A stretch of 64,000 nucleotides of DNA from Gordius sp. MW1 (GCA_964036665.1 OZ038531.1:20438324-20502323); one strand, 5' to 3'. Numbered from the stretch's first letter, positions 10,247 through 20,852 are shown. Numbers and translations are program-made. Notes: generated by a model from the letters alone, not told the origin.

Positions 10247-12602
10247 TGTTAGAAAGATAAAATAAGATAGAATTATTATTTAGATTATTATTACATTATG
10301 GTTACGTTATTTGTATTTATTCTTCGTTACTCTATTATTATGGTCTTTAAGTCTTACCTTATATTTTAGGATTATAATCATTTTTAGAAATCCAATTTAT
10401 TTCATTTTATTCAAATTATTACGCGACTTACATATATGTTGCCCACCAGAATATCACGTGCGATGGTAAGCGATTGAATATATTCATTATTAAAATATAT
10501 ATATATGAGAACAAAGGAACGCGGAGGGAGATATATGTGTGTAGTCACGTGATCACAACATGGCCACACGCGTATGTATAACTACGCGTCTAACAAATCA
10601 ATACGAGAGAGATAAGAGGGCTATTGTTAGCATATAACTATAATAAATCGCGGAGAGAGCGATGGGGGGAGAGGTACTACGCGTAAACATTAAGATGCGT
10701 CTAACTAATCAATAAGAGACATGATGATGCTAAGGGAGGGGGTTTTGTGTGTGTGTGTGGAAATACATATAATTCTGTACATCCGTGGTACAACATTCGA
10801 AACAAAGAGCATAAATTTCCCGTACGTTCCCGTAGGCACCTTCAAGCATAACTGCCTTGCCAGCGCAGCTGGTCTTACTACGCGTAATTAATCGAGATAG
10901 ATGAGGGGGGAGGGGAAACATGTATAATAGACTACACAACAATATGAGTCACTCTAGCGTTGCGTCTGCGCGCAACCACAACACCATACCCTTCAAGATA
11001 ACCTCCTCCGACCTGATTGTTGACTTCTAAGCACGGTTGTCAGACTTGAGTTTTTTGACCGCTGTCCATTGTTCGGACGTACGAATCGAATTGTATTGTT
11101 GAACGTCTTCAGGATCGTTTTCTGCTTCGGCCTTCCAATTGGTCTTCTCGATCTGATTTCATCGTTGACCATAAAAATGTGAATCGTACCATACCCTTTA
11201 AGCTTGCTAGGGGGGGGGAACTTTTGTTAGTGTATCCGGGCGTCGTTAGGTTCGGGATAGGATACTTCACCCAATTGTTTCCGTTAACGCAACCCAAAAT
11301 AGTTTTTTGATGATTTTCCCCCAAAAGAGCGAGACAGAAACATCTTCGTCACTCTAAGTCGTTTAGGCCGCTTCTCCATAAGAGCTGCGAGCCTCTCGAC
11401 ACAAAGCGTACGATATTTCCGTATAATTATAGGTGACGTCGCTATACCACACATCAGCTATCGGCGCCGACATAGGCACCAGCAACATCACTAAGTGTAA
11501 AAAGCGTCACAAGCGTATCTCGCATAAAATGCAACTCCGCCTACCATAATCACGTAGGAGCTATGAACTCCATAATGGCAATCTTGAACCTGACAACAAT
11601 GGTTTTAACTTCCCTTCGTACATGCGAGGTAATTAACTCCAACAAATCAATCAGACATGCGCACGGGCGATTGCCCACCCAGGAAACTCGACCTCATCAA
11701 AGCTAATTAAAGGTGATAGGGCATATAGACAAAAAAACAGGTCATAACTGGAACCAAGCCTCCGAATTAATTAAATAAACGCGTCAGAGACGCCGCACCC
11801 GTAGGCGCCACACCCGAAAGTGTACCGACGATTAACGTCGTAAATGATCCAATTAATTCGCTTCCAGGTTACACGTGCGCCCATGCAAAAATACATTAAT
11901 ATCTGAAAACTCGTCGTACACGTATTGCTCTGTACCGGCAGAACTCATTCGGGCTTGGCCCTACCGTCCCTAAGCACTGGAATTTTTTATGAGCACAAAT
12001 TGACCACACTGCCCTGTAAATGCAACTTTAACGCATAGCGTTAAATACCACCGCGTCATCGCACCGTTCATTTCGATATCAGCTGATCAATCAAGGACAA
12101 TGACGGATAGCGATTGACGGTCACATGCGCGTCAATTATATTCATAAATATTAAATGAATTCCATGCGAAAAAAGCAAAAAGCGAAAAAAATTGAAGGAA
12201 TAAAACATGCATTATGAAAATGTTTACCTTCGCGCGATTCTATTTGGACTTAAGCAGTAATTTATTAAATTTCTACCAAACTGATCTTATTAGATCAAAT
12301 ATCACCCCAAAATTTACGATACAATAACTAACAAAACATTTTAGTCTAAATTTAAAGTTCATAATAATACTTTTACCCTAACCCAAAAATATGAATTCCA
12401 AAAAATTATCATCTTTCAAATAAAACTTTTAAGCCATACATTATTTGAGTATCGTTTGGTTCTGACACCACTGTTAGAAAGATAAAATAAGGATAGGATT
12501 ATTATTTAGATTATTATTACATTATGGTTACGTTGTTTGTATTTATTCTTCGTTACTCAATAATTATGGTCTTTAAGTCTTAGAAATGTAGGGTAATAAT
12601 CA
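10247..12602 (-). mobile_element. LTR-like direct repeat pair with tRNA-Leu-type primer site
   Basis: Two direct repeats at 10247-10380 and 12472-12602 start TGTTAGAAAG and end ATAATCA, and are about 90 percent alike by eye. Next to the right copy the minus strand reads TGGTGTCAGAACC, as in tRNA-Leu-primed retroelements. The 2.1-kb interior shows no recognisable retroelement protein; it is moderately GC-richer near 10.9-12.1 kb. No target duplication was found. It could be a non-autonomous LTR element or two solo LTRs bracketing unrelated DNA. Confidence 0.45.
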
Positions 12603-12883
12603 TTTTTTTTCACCATATTTAGATTAATCTTGTTAACATTTTTTTTTCTTAGCATAATATAAGTATTTTAACGTTAGGTGTTAAACCATGTTAAAGCGAA
12701 TTAAATCGCACGCATTATGAACAACGATCGCCTGCGAATTGCTTAAACATTTTCGCGAATCAAAATTCGCTTCGCTTTTTTTCCTTGGCGCGTCATCACG
12801 AACGCGGGGTAAGCAACGCGTTTTTACGATATCAAACATGTCACCAGGAATGGAGAATGTTTAGCTTAGGCCACCTAGCTCGG
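12603..12883. other. unassigned, upstream of the TFIIIC gene
   Basis: It contains several CG-rich short palindromic words (for example GCGAATT and AATTCGC) around 12720-12820. No gene seen. Confidence 0.4.
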
Positions 12884-13194
12884 CCAATGTTACACGATCC
12901 AAATTCTTGTACTGTATAAGCGATCTGACATTCCATTTTCTTATTCCAAAGAAAGTAATTATGTATTTTGAACCTAAAATGACTTAACCCTAACCCTAAC
13001 CCTACAAAACCTGCCTTGCGAGACCAAAATCACAATATGAAAACGTGAGTAAGAAATTATGTTTATTTCTTACGATTTGTGTTTTTCCGAATGCGAAAAA
13101 CATAAATCGGCGCTTCGTTATTTTTTGGATCGAATAAGAAAATGGAATGTCAGATCGCTTATACAGTACAAGAATTTGGATCGTGTAACATTGG
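12884..13194. mobile_element. inverted-repeat MITE-like element with telomere-like core
   Basis: A 60-bp, almost perfect terminal inverted repeat: 12884-12947 (starting CCAATGTTACACGATCC) faces 13130-13194. The core holds a TTAACCCTAACCCTAACCCT run. The flanks CCACCTAGC (12871-12879) and CCACCTCTC (13197-13205) look like a decayed 9-bp duplication. It ends 49 bp before the TFIIIC start codon, so it may supply promoter sequence. Confidence 0.6.
12984..13003 (-). repeat. interstitial telomere-like TTAGGG repeats
   Basis: Three and a half CCCTAA units, TTAACCCTAACCCTAACCCT, inside the inverted-repeat element. TTAGGG is the common animal telomere unit. Confidence 0.9.
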
Positions 13195-13243
13195 TCCACC
13201 TCTCTTAGCGATCATCTGGGCAAGTTTAAAATGTAAATTTTGA

Positions 13244-13366
13244 ATGGGCTCCTATAAGCTTCCAATCAATTTTTCTCGGGATTTCATTATTATTGATTAC
13301 CCAGGAGTTGTTGAAAATGTTGAGACATCATTTAAATCTTTAGGTGGAAAAGAAAAACTTTTAAAA
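13244..13366 (+). CDS. GTF3C5: GTF3C5 homologue exon 1
   Basis: It starts ATGGGCTCC and is preceded by an in-frame TGA. Forty-one codons include DFIIIDYPGVVENVETSF. It ends AAAA before a GTTACA donor, phase 0. The following intron (13367-13402) is only 36 nt and ends AATAATAG. Confidence 0.85.
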
Positions 13367-16300
13367 GTTACATTAATTATTTGATATAATTAATAATAAT
13401 AGGCATTAGCTAAGGATCCTGGATCGTCTGTTGCATTGCGTTTTAATTCGCAGGATGAATACTCATCAGCAGTATATGCTACTCCAGAAAAAGCTGCTAA
13501 GTATTTGATAAAAATTAAACGGCTGAAACGAAAATCCTCAAAGGGGATTGAATATAAATTGAAAGTAGAAATTTTAGGAAAAATACCATGTCTTTATGAA
13601 TTTACAAGTACAAATTTGTTACTATTTTAGAATGATTCTTTTATAGAAATTTATTAATTTAGCAAAGTATATATATTTTGGCATTAACTTTTTGTATATA
13701 GCCTTAATGTATAATATTGATTATATATTTTTAACAAGGTATGGCAGACTTTTCCTATTTGCCTTATACAAAAGATCCTGTAGAGCAAAACATATATATA
13801 GATTTATCCCAGAATCTTCTTCCACCAGATATTATGGATAAAAACTGGTTTACTCATTGCTTAAATCATCCATTAATGTTCTCAAATTCAGAAATATTAA
13901 AAAATCCCCAAGAAAATCCTGCACCTTTTTTCTTTACACCATGTCCATTTTCTTATACACAAAAGCCAGTAAAAAATATATTTATAGACAATTCATTTTC
14001 TGCCTTGGCCTATTCATCAAGACCAGATTCAAAGCCTGCAAAAAATCTTGACAATGAAATGGATATTCATACTACTAACCTATCATGTAAATTTTAGAAT
14101 CTTTATTAAGGATTGTTTCAGAATGCTTATATATATTGAGAATGTCAATTGGCATTGGTTTATACATAAGTTTTTTTATGTTTGGTTCTGATATTTTAAA
14201 TTTTGGAATTAATTTTTATTATGCTCTACCCCTCATTAGCATTTAGTTAGATTTATAAAAAGATTTTATGTCTATTCTTTTTATATTTAGCCAGTAACCT
14301 ATTAAAACAGCTTGTACCTGCCATGTCCATAACCTTTTATCAACCTTCACCTAAAGGACTTGAACCAGAACTGAGGTCAAAATTATTGTCTCTTGCCAAA
14401 CAAGAATACGTATCAAAAATTCAACAGGTCACTACTTTTAAAAATTTTGGTAACATGTCATTTTTTGTATATGTGCCATTTGTTAAGACCATTCATACCA
14501 AAATGTTTTCCTTTTTTTACAATACTTAATTTACCGTTAACATTTTAAAAATGTAATTCATAATTAAATAAAATATTCTTTCCTTTTTTAAAAGGTAACT
14601 CTATACATGATTTTTTTACATATTTTTTGCAACTTTGTAATTTAGACGGGACTGCCTGAATCTGAGAATTTAAACTTTGCACATTTTTATGCTGTATTTG
14701 TTTTAATTTAAGATTTTATTAACTTTCGGCAATTTTAAAAAAGTTAGTTATTTCTATTTATACATTAAATACATAAATCCATGTTGATTATAATGTGATT
14801 GTATGATTTTCCAGCATGTTAATGATGAATATCATTAATACACATGTTTGTAAAAGATAATTATATGAAATTAAATAAACATAATGTACATAACTATTTA
14901 CATTGCACACAGCTGTTTGAACAAGAACCTATCCTTACCAAGAAATGGGTATTTGCAAACTGTCCAGTCAAGGCCCACATCCAAAGGCTCTACCTCAGCC
15001 TCATCTCATACTACTTTGCTACTGGCCCCTGGAAAAATTTGTATGTTCGATATGGGTTTGACCCTAGGCAAGACCCTTCGGCTAGAAAATATCAGAGTGT
15101 GATCGTTAGCAATCTTAAATCTCATTGTGGTAATGCTTTGATTTCAAAAATTATGTGAAGAAATAAGAGGCTACAGTCTTACTATTTTAAGCTTTCAAGC
15201 CCATCCCTACAGTTAAATCTAAAGTTTTAACTGTCCCTGAAACTATTTTATTTATTAATTTTGGCCCATATGTGTTTGCAAAGCGATGTTAACTTAGGTG
15301 GTAATTCTAGAGTCTAGTGTTATAAAAGCGACTGACCAAAGGTGTGACCACAAAACCTTGGATGTGTTTATGCGACTAAGAAAAACAGATCAAAAAACTA
15401 TTGGTCAGTTTATTTAATCGACTAAAACCAAAGGTCGACCAAACAAAACCCAGCCGCTTTTTACTGCTAGAGTCATGTCTTAACTTTATTAAAATAATCC
15501 TATACCAGCTTTCTTCTTCTTTATCGTGTTGAAAATCCCACAGACGTGGGGTAAGTTTTCAGCAGCCTCTTCCATCTGAGTCGCGTACATGCCATGCCAA
15601 TTTCCATCTGTTTGACGTCCATATCCTTTTCGACCAGTCGTTTCCAGGTGGCACGTGGTCTGCCCCTTCCTCTTCTTCCAGGCACGTCCATCTCCAGCGT
15701 TCGCTGTGTGACATCGTCCTCGTCTCTTCGTAATACATGGCCGTACCACCGCAGTCGATTTTCTCTTAAGAAGTCCTTCGTCGCTTGTATACCCATCTTT
15801 GTCATCAAGGATTCGTTCGTCATGCGATCCAGCTTGGTGTAGCCTAAGCTCCATCGCACCATTCTCATTTCCGTGGCTTGCAAGAGTTTCTCCTCCGCGG
15901 TGGTTACAGCCCATGTTTCGCTCCCGTAAAGCAAGACCGGTCGCACGATGGTTTTGTACGCCTTGCTTTTCAACCAAATTGGTATCTTTTTGTCACACAT
16001 GACACCGGAGATGCTGCGCCACTTGAGCCATGCTTTCTTGATTTGAGAATGGACTTCGGCGGTACATCCTCCCTCTTGATGTAATAGCGAGCCAAGATAT
16101 GTAAACTTATCAACCTCCGTGTACATTGGACCGTCATTTTTGTGCATTTGCGGACTACCGCCCATCATTTGCATGTAAACCGTTTTCTTCTCGCTGACCT
16201 TTAGACCGAATTCCGAAAAACGTTCTGACCATTTTTTCGCCTGATGAAAAACCCCTTCTCTTGTTTCATCGCATAGGACAATATCATCGGCATATAGCAT

Positions 16301-19300
16301 AGTCCAAGGGGCTGGCTTGTGCAAGTCCTTTGTTATTGTATCCATAATTAGATTAAACAAGAATGGGCTTAACGCTGACCCTTGATGTAGTCCAATCATT
16401 ATTCGGAAGGGTTTCGTTTCTCCTACGGTAGTCCTAACAGATGCAACCGCGCCATTATACATTTCCTTGATAAGTCGAACATATCCTTCAGGTATATTTC
16501 TGGCTCTAAGGGACCACCATATTAAGTCTCTCGGAACCGTATCGTAGGCCTTTTCTAAATCGATGAAGACCATGTGTAAGTTCTTTCTTATGTCGCCATA
16601 TTTTTCCATCGTCTGCTTCAACGCAAAGATTGGATCCATCGTTGATTTACCGGCCACGAATCCAAACTGATTGGGCGAGAGACAAACTTCGTCATTGAGC
16701 CTTTTCACTAGCACCCTTTCTAGTAGTTTTAGTGAGTGGCAGGTCAACTTGATACCTCTAAAGTTGCCACATTCCTGCGCGTCTCCTTTGCCTTTGTATA
16801 TGGGTATGATCGTACTTTCCCTCCATTGGTCAGGGATACGACTCTCATACAGCATAGCGTTAAATAGGCTTGTCATTATGTCGATTCCTTCTCCTTTGCA
16901 CCCAAGCCAAGCTTCGATCGGTAAATTATCGGGACCTAGCGCTTTCCCTTTCCGCATCTTAGTTAGTTGCGCTCCTACTTCATAAGCCTGCAATGGTAAA
17001 ACCAAGTTCGAGTTCGGTTCCACCCTCTCTAGCGGTCTTCTATCATTTGTTTTGTTCATCATATTTTGGAAATAATCTTTCCATCTTTTGATGACTTCCT
17101 TCGGTTTGCACAACGTTCGTCCCTCTTCGCTTTTAATGACTTTCAGTGTCCCGACATCTCGACTTTTTTTCTCCCTGATCTTTGCGAGTTTATACATGAC
17201 TATGTCGCCGCCCTTGGTATCGAGCTTGTTTGCCATATTGGTGTAAGCCTCGTTCTTCGCTATCGCAACCGCTATCTTAGCTTTGCGTTTCGCTTCACGA
17301 TATGCCACGTAGCCTTCTCCTTTCTTCGTTTTGTACCATCGTAGGTACAACGCCTTCTTTTCTTCTATAGCCTCTTTGACCGAGTCATTCCACCACCATA
17401 GTTCACGTGTGAGCTCTGCCGCCCTTAGTTCGTCCCAAGATTTGAAAGGCCGTTTCCTTTAGAACATTTCCAACGGTGTCCCACCTTTTGTTAATGTCGC
17501 CCCTCAAGCCTGCAACCTTCAAGAGCGGAGTTGCTCGAGCGTGAAACATTTCATTTGCGCGATCATCCTTAAGCTTTTCGTACTTTGTCCTTGGTGTGTA
17601 GACTTTTCTCCTTTCGGGAAAAATTTTTCTTGGCCGATGTTGCTTGGCGATTTCTTCCCCCGGTGTAACCTTGCAATCTTTAACTTGCCACAAATTTTTG
17701 CGCTTCACTAGGATGTAGTCGACCTGTGTAAGGTGATCCCCACTGCTGTACGTCGCTAAATGTTCGGTACGCTTCTGAAAGAAGGTATTCACAATGGCCA
17801 TATCGTAAGCTTGCGCCATCTGTAGTAACTTCTCTCCCTCTTTATTCTTCAACCCATAGCCATGCCCGCCGTAATTTCGTTCGTACACGCCCCTTTCTTT
17901 CCCAACGTGCCCATTAAAGTCTGCTCCGATGATGAGATTCTCGTCAGGCTTCACGTAGCGTAATTCTTTTTCGAGCTTTTCATAGAATTCATCCTTCTCA
18001 TTTTCGGAACATCCAACCTGGGGCGAATACGCACAAATAACATTGACAAGGCCGCCTTGATCCGCCAGCTTTATGCACATCAATCTATCCGAGCATCGTT
18101 TGACTCCGACTACCTTGTCCTTAAAGGAAGCGCTAAGCACTATACCGACCCCGTTCTTCCGTGATGGGTAACCCGAGTAGTATAGCTTGTAACCATCTCC
18201 TAGCTCCCTGGCTTTTGTTCCATGCCACCGCGTTTCTTGTAGACACGCTATGTGTATCCTTCGCCTTTTTAGCATCTGCGCAACCTCGATGCTCTTCCCC
18301 GTCAGCGTGCCCACATTCCAGCTGGCCACTCTTGTCCGTTCGACAACTAGATTCCTTAACCGCCTCGTTGTGAGTGAGGCGGTAACCCTTGTATACTTTT
18401 CACATTGCACGGGCGGATGATGCAATGCGCGTCGTTTGGGGAGGACGCCCCAGCATTCTGGTATAAGTTCGTATTTGAAGCTGCCATGTTGTTTGGAGTT
18501 GCTTTTTACAGCCGGCTTCCGACCTGACGCCAACCCTCCACTTTTTTCACACGGACTTGGGACCGTCGTTAGAAAGGTGCCTTTTTGTTGTGAAGTTTTA
18601 AAGCGACGAGACTTTTTTATTTGATATTAAGTTAAACCTAGGTACACGATTCTCAACAGTGTAGTCTTTTCTTCTCTATCAAGTATTTGGTCCCACAGTC
18701 GTGGGGTTTGTTTTGGTTAGAATCTTCTCTTGATCGGGTAAGTGCCATGTCTTGATCAATCTTCTTAGATTTCATAACTTTGTCCACTTGTCCTTTCAAC
18801 GCGACACGAGGTCGTCTTCTTTTCCGGTACCTTCATGTCCAGGTCTTTTCGAGACTTCATCATTCGTCTTCCTTCTTACTATATGCCCATACCACCTTAG
18901 CCAATTTTCGTTAATCATGTCCACCATAGGTTGAATACCCCGTCGAACTATTTAATTTAAGAGAGAGGTATTTTCATATTTTTAAGATTTTCATTTTTGT
19001 CCCGTTAATTTTGCCTTTATCTTAATTGAGATTGAGAGTCGAAATCTAGATTTCTAGCAGATTTTGAAAATTTAAACTTTGACTCGTAGTATGAATATTA
19101 TATCATTATTGCTTAAATGATGTTGGGTATATTTTATTTGTAATAGTGAACGTCAAGGACCTAGTTTGCCAGGAACAATCCTTCACGGTAATTTTACCTT
19201 TTTGAAATACACTGAGCTTAGTCAAGATTTATAACAGTAATTTTAAGAAGAGATTGTATAACTCAAATTGTAGATATTTGTAGATATGATAAAATTTAAA

Positions 19301-20349
19301 TGAGGAACATGGCGCGCATCCGCTTTTTAAATAAAAGCCTTGAAGAATTTAGTTTTATCTCAATTGTAACTATAAACCTGGAAAACGATATATAATGTTG
19401 TTGGTCAATTCGTTGAACCACTCAACTTTTGTATACGACGTAGAAATAATATGAAATAATACCTTGGGTGTTATCGCCTCCTTATACAAATCTCTATTTT
19501 CAAATAATAATACACAATTTTTTAAGTGGGGCAAAGTTAAAAGCTTTCCCAAGTTAACCGCTATTTGTTTGGTGAAAATTTTTATGTAATTTATATCTGT
19601 ATATACTAAATCATTATTTAACTAGACTAAATGGATTCTAAATTTGGACCTAAAGTAATTTAAACAAAATAAATATGGCGCTTTCAACGCTAAATTGCGT
19701 ATTAGTACAGAGACTATGATGTATTAAAGCAATCAAAAATTAGTTTATATCTAATTTTTTGAAAAATTTCTGGATATTATAAATTGTATTTAAACAATTT
19801 TTGAACGTTGATGTATCGAATATGTATGTTTCAAATTCTATATCTTTTACATGGGCGTAGCCTGCATTGGAATTAAAGGGGGGGGGGCAATAATAATTTA
19901 AAGAATTATTGTACAAAATGATAATTCAAACTTTTAATAAATTTCAACAATTTTTTTAATTTAGAGGGGGGCAGCCGCCCCTCTCTGCCCCCCACCCACC
20001 CCCCTGGCTACGCCCATTATCTTTTAAATTAATTCGCTATAACCACCTACCCCTATCTATACTTACATTTAAATTATAAACCTAGATCGAGGATTCCGCT
20101 TTTCCCCCTAAGGAGGGCACTCTGCCCCCTTTGAGACAAATGCTCTACAGGCTGTGCGACATAGTGGATGAAGAAGTGCAGGAACTAGTAGCCGCCGATC
20201 CCTCGTCAACTTGTTCTGCCAGGGACGGTTGGTTAAGCATGAGCGATTACTCGATGAGAATAAATGAAATTTTGAGGAAAAATTATCCGCACTGTTTTTT
20301 GACCGACGTAGCTAATTCTCATCAACGCATATTACACGACGAAGAATGA
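13244..20349 (+). CDS. GTF3C5: general transcription factor IIIC subunit 5 homologue (TFIIIC63 type)
   Basis: TFIIIC binds the A and B boxes of tRNA genes and recruits TFIIIB for RNA polymerase III; this subunit acts in the A-box module in the nucleus. My exons are 13244-13366, 13403-13607, 13739-14086, 14291-14427, 14913-15096, 19147-19187 and 20086-20349. Phases agree at every junction and the sum is 1302 nt, or 433 aa against about 519 in human. Family landmarks are IDYPGVVENV at the N-terminus, YKLKVEILGKIPCLYEF, MADFSYLPY, YYFATGPWKNLYVRYGFDPR, and EGTLPPLRQMLYRLCDI near the C-terminus. A TGA directly before the ATG fixes the start. The acidic tail is short. The exon at 19147 is the weak point. 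A 4-kb intron holds an antisense LINE and a hAT MITE, so the gene tolerates insertion there. Confidence 0.85.
13403..13607 (+). CDS. GTF3C5: GTF3C5 homologue exon 2
   Basis: It reads ALAKDPGSSVALRFNSQDEY, then a lysine-rich stretch and KVEILGKIPCLYEF, matching the family's FRPQDPYCHPV ... VEILG region. Donor GTACAA. The last codon is split 1+2 with the next exon (AGT). Confidence 0.85.
13739..14086 (+). CDS. GTF3C5: GTF3C5 homologue exon 3
   Basis: It begins GT|ATGGCAGAC, giving SMADFSYLPYTKD, then LPPDIMDKNW and FFFTPCPFSYTQKP, the family's proline-rich LPPP...F segment. Donor GTAAAT. Confidence 0.85.
14291..14427 (+). CDS. GTF3C5: GTF3C5 homologue exon 4
   Basis: The acceptor is TATATTTAG. 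It reads TFYQPSPKGLEPELRSKLLS and AKQEYVSKIQQ, the helical stretch before the W-rich core. It ends CAACAG before GTCACT, phase 0. Confidence 0.8.
14913..15096 (+). CDS. GTF3C5: GTF3C5 homologue exon 5
   Basis: The acceptor is GCACACAG. It reads LFEQEPILTKKWVFANC and then YYFATGPWKNLYVRYGFDPR, the most conserved block of the family (YYMITGPWRSLWVRFGYDPR in vertebrates). The 3' end is placed at GTGTGATC because this keeps phase with the next exon. A donor slightly downstream is possible. Confidence 0.75.
15315..15466. mobile_element. 152-bp hAT-type MITE
   Basis: Ends TAGTGTTATAAAAGCG and CGCTTTTTACTG, flanked by the 8-bp duplication CTAGAGTC (15307-15314 and 15467-15474). Same family as 20853-21051. 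Sits in the GTF3C5 intron. Confidence 0.85.
15521..17350 (-). CDS. LINE reverse transcriptase (RTE clade)
   Basis: 609 codons. The reverse transcriptase domain covers about residues 110-400. It shows FIDLEKAYDTV near 262-272, GLHQGSALSP near 320-329 and the catalytic YADD at 353-356, then TYLGSLL and a C-terminal region with RLRWYGHVLRRDEDD and a basic RGRGRPRATWKRL stretch typical of RTE-like LINEs. The enzyme primes reverse transcription at a nicked target. Its start is arbitrary: the coding sequence continues upstream in frame (ELWWWNDSVKEAIEEKKAL) to the frame break that separates it from the endonuclease. Confidence 0.93.
   Translation of the reverse strand: MYLRWYKTKKGEGYVAYREAKRKAKIAVAIAKNEAYTNMANKLDTKGGDIVMYKLAKIREKKSRDVGTLKVIKSEEGRTLCKPKEVIKRWKDYFQNMMNKTNDRRPLERVEPNSNLVLPLQAYEVGAQLTKMRKGKALGPDNLPIEAWLGCKGEGIDIMTSLFNAMLYESRIPDQWRESTIIPIYKGKGDAQECGNFRGIKLTCHSLKLLERVLVKRLNDEVCLSPNQFGFVAGKSTMDPIFALKQTMEKYGDIRKNLHMVFIDLEKAYDTVPRDLIWWSLRARNIPEGYVRLIKEMYNGAVASVRTTVGETKPFRIMIGLHQGSALSPFLFNLIMDTITKDLHKPAPWTMLYADDIVLCDETREGVFHQAKKWSERFSEFGLKVSEKKTVYMQMMGGSPQMHKNDGPMYTEVDKFTYLGSLLHQEGGCTAEVHSQIKKAWLKWRSISGVMCDKKIPIWLKSKAYKTIVRPVLLYGSETWAVTTAEEKLLQATEMRMVRWSLGYTKLDRMTNESLMTKMGIQATKDFLRENRLRWYGHVLRRDEDDVTQRTLEMDVPGRRGRGRPRATWKRLVEKDMDVKQMEIGMACTRLRWKRLLKTYPTSVGFSTR
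17403..18533 (-). CDS. LINE apurinic/apyrimidinic-type endonuclease
   Basis: 376 codons. Family residues are visible: ASWNVGTLTG (Asn 73), CLQETRWHGTK (Glu 100), GADFNGHVG (Asp 205, Asn 207), and a TYSSGDHLTQVDYILV block near 261-276. It nicks the target to start reverse transcription. About 65 basic residues precede the domain. Annotated animal proteins of this type are often mislabelled craniofacial development protein 2. The frame ends just before the reverse transcriptase frame because of one frame break. Confidence 0.9.
   Translation of the reverse strand: MASGRKPAVKSNSKQHGSFKYELIPECWGVLPKRRALHHPPVQCEKYTRVTASLTTRRLRNLVVERTRVASWNVGTLTGKSIEVAQMLKRRRIHIACLQETRWHGTKARELGDGYKLYYSGYPSRKNGVGIVLSASFKDKVVGVKRCSDRLMCIKLADQGGLVNVICAYSPQVGCSENEKDEFYEKLEKELRYVKPDENLIIGADFNGHVGKERGVYERNYGGHGYGLKNKEGEKLLQMAQAYDMAIVNTFFQKRTEHLATYSSGDHLTQVDYILVKRKNLWQVKDCKVTPGEEIAKQHRPRKIFPERRKVYTPRTKYEKLKDDRANEMFHARATPLLKVAGLRGDINKRWDTVGNVLKETAFQILGRTKGGRAHT
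18671..18945 (-). pseudogene. 3' fragment of a second RTE-like LINE
   Basis: The minus strand reads NENWLRWYGHIVRRKTNDEV, the conserved post-RT segment also found in the main LINE (RLRWYGHVLRRDEDD), then decays into stops. It lies just upstream (5' side) of the main copy, in the same orientation, and is clearly more diverged. Confidence 0.7.
18946..19840. other. GTF3C5 intron, otherwise unassigned
   Basis: AT-rich intronic DNA apart from the candidate micro-exon at 19147-19187. Confidence 0.5.
19147..19187 (+). CDS. GTF3C5: candidate 41-nt GTF3C5 micro-exon
   Basis: The acceptor is TTTGTAATAG and the donor GTAATT. It codes for MNVKDLVCQEQSFT together with the split codon from exon 5, and keeps phase into IEDSAFPPKEG of the last exon. 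In vertebrates the same place reads SKYKLKDSVYIFREG, so the alignment is plausible but short. The variable linker seen in other species is missing or on an unrecognised exon. Confidence 0.35.
19850..20017. mobile_element. 168-bp palindromic MITE, GGGCGTAGCC family
   Basis: Ends CATGGGCGTAGCC and GGCTACGCCCAT, flanked by the 9-bp duplication TATCTTTTA (19841-19849 and 20018-20026). Sub-terminal G-run and C-run. Related copies are at 22193-22330 and 23468-23630. Confidence 0.8.
20086..20349 (+). CDS. GTF3C5: GTF3C5 homologue last exon
   Basis: The acceptor is AAACCTAG. It reads IEDSAFPPKEGTLPPLRQ, then MLYRLCDIVDEEVQELVAAD, then CSARDGWLSMSDYSMRINEI, matching the family's REGALPPYRQMFYQLCDL and ERDGW blocks, and ends at TGA 20347-20349. 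The long acidic tail of vertebrate proteins is absent. Confidence 0.88.
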   Translation: MEDSAFPPKEGTLPPLRQMLYRLCDIVDEEVQELVAADPSSTCSARDGWLSMSDYSMRINEILRKNYPHCFLTDVANSHQRILHDEE

Positions 20350-20852
20350 AAACCATCTATGCTAAGAGCAACATAATTTTTTGAGAAAAGAAAATTTTTC
20401 CGATTTTTGTTTGGTTTATTATAAAATGTGATCAAATATTTTTGGTGTGATATTGCGAGGAGTCTTGTCTTTCCTGTTTTTATCGAGAATGGAAAGTATT
20501 ATATTGCATTCACTTGTAAATGCGTTGGCTGCATAAAAAATAACATTACATTTCACGTTTATAAATGGCTTATTATTAAAAATGAATTTTTTTGAAAATT
20601 GGTCCTACTTATTATAGGAAAAAGATGTTTGTGATGTGTATTAAATTAGTATTTTGTATGTTGCCCTAAAAATACACTGAACAATTAAATTACAATGAAA
20701 CATTTGTGTGATTTAGAGGATTACTGGCCCCTTTGCTCGCTTTTTATTTTAATCTATTTTTATAAATTAATGGTTGCTATAACGGATCTCTTAAAGATCA
20801 ATGGCTTAGGTTTTAATTTTGAGAAGCATGCGGCGCGCTTGAGTGTATTTAA
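20350..20852. other. GTF3C5 3' flank
   Basis: Presumed 3' UTR and flank. No clear AATAAA close to the stop, and no other gene seen. Confidence 0.4.

Larger units (their letters stand above)
15487..18640 (-). mobile_element. RTE-type LINE, near full length
   Basis: An antisense insertion in the GTF3C5 intron. In order it carries an apurinic endonuclease frame (17403-18533), a reverse transcriptase frame (15521-17350) and a short 3' end with a GAAGAAGAAAG tail near 15500. There is no poly(A) tail, as expected of RTE elements, which end in short tandem units. The two frames belong to one polyprotein in this clade and are separated here by a single frame break near 17,400; otherwise the element reads open. 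No target duplication was identified, so the ends are approximate. Confidence 0.9.

Noticed and set aside
15097-15290. Extension of TFIIIC exon 5 or an extra exon at 15207-15290
   Set aside because: Open codons exist (KSKVLTVPETILFINFG), but they show no family similarity and do not keep phase with the last exon.
17403-18533. Host craniofacial development protein 2-like gene
   Set aside because: That name is commonly given to LINE endonucleases; a LINE reverse transcriptase follows directly.
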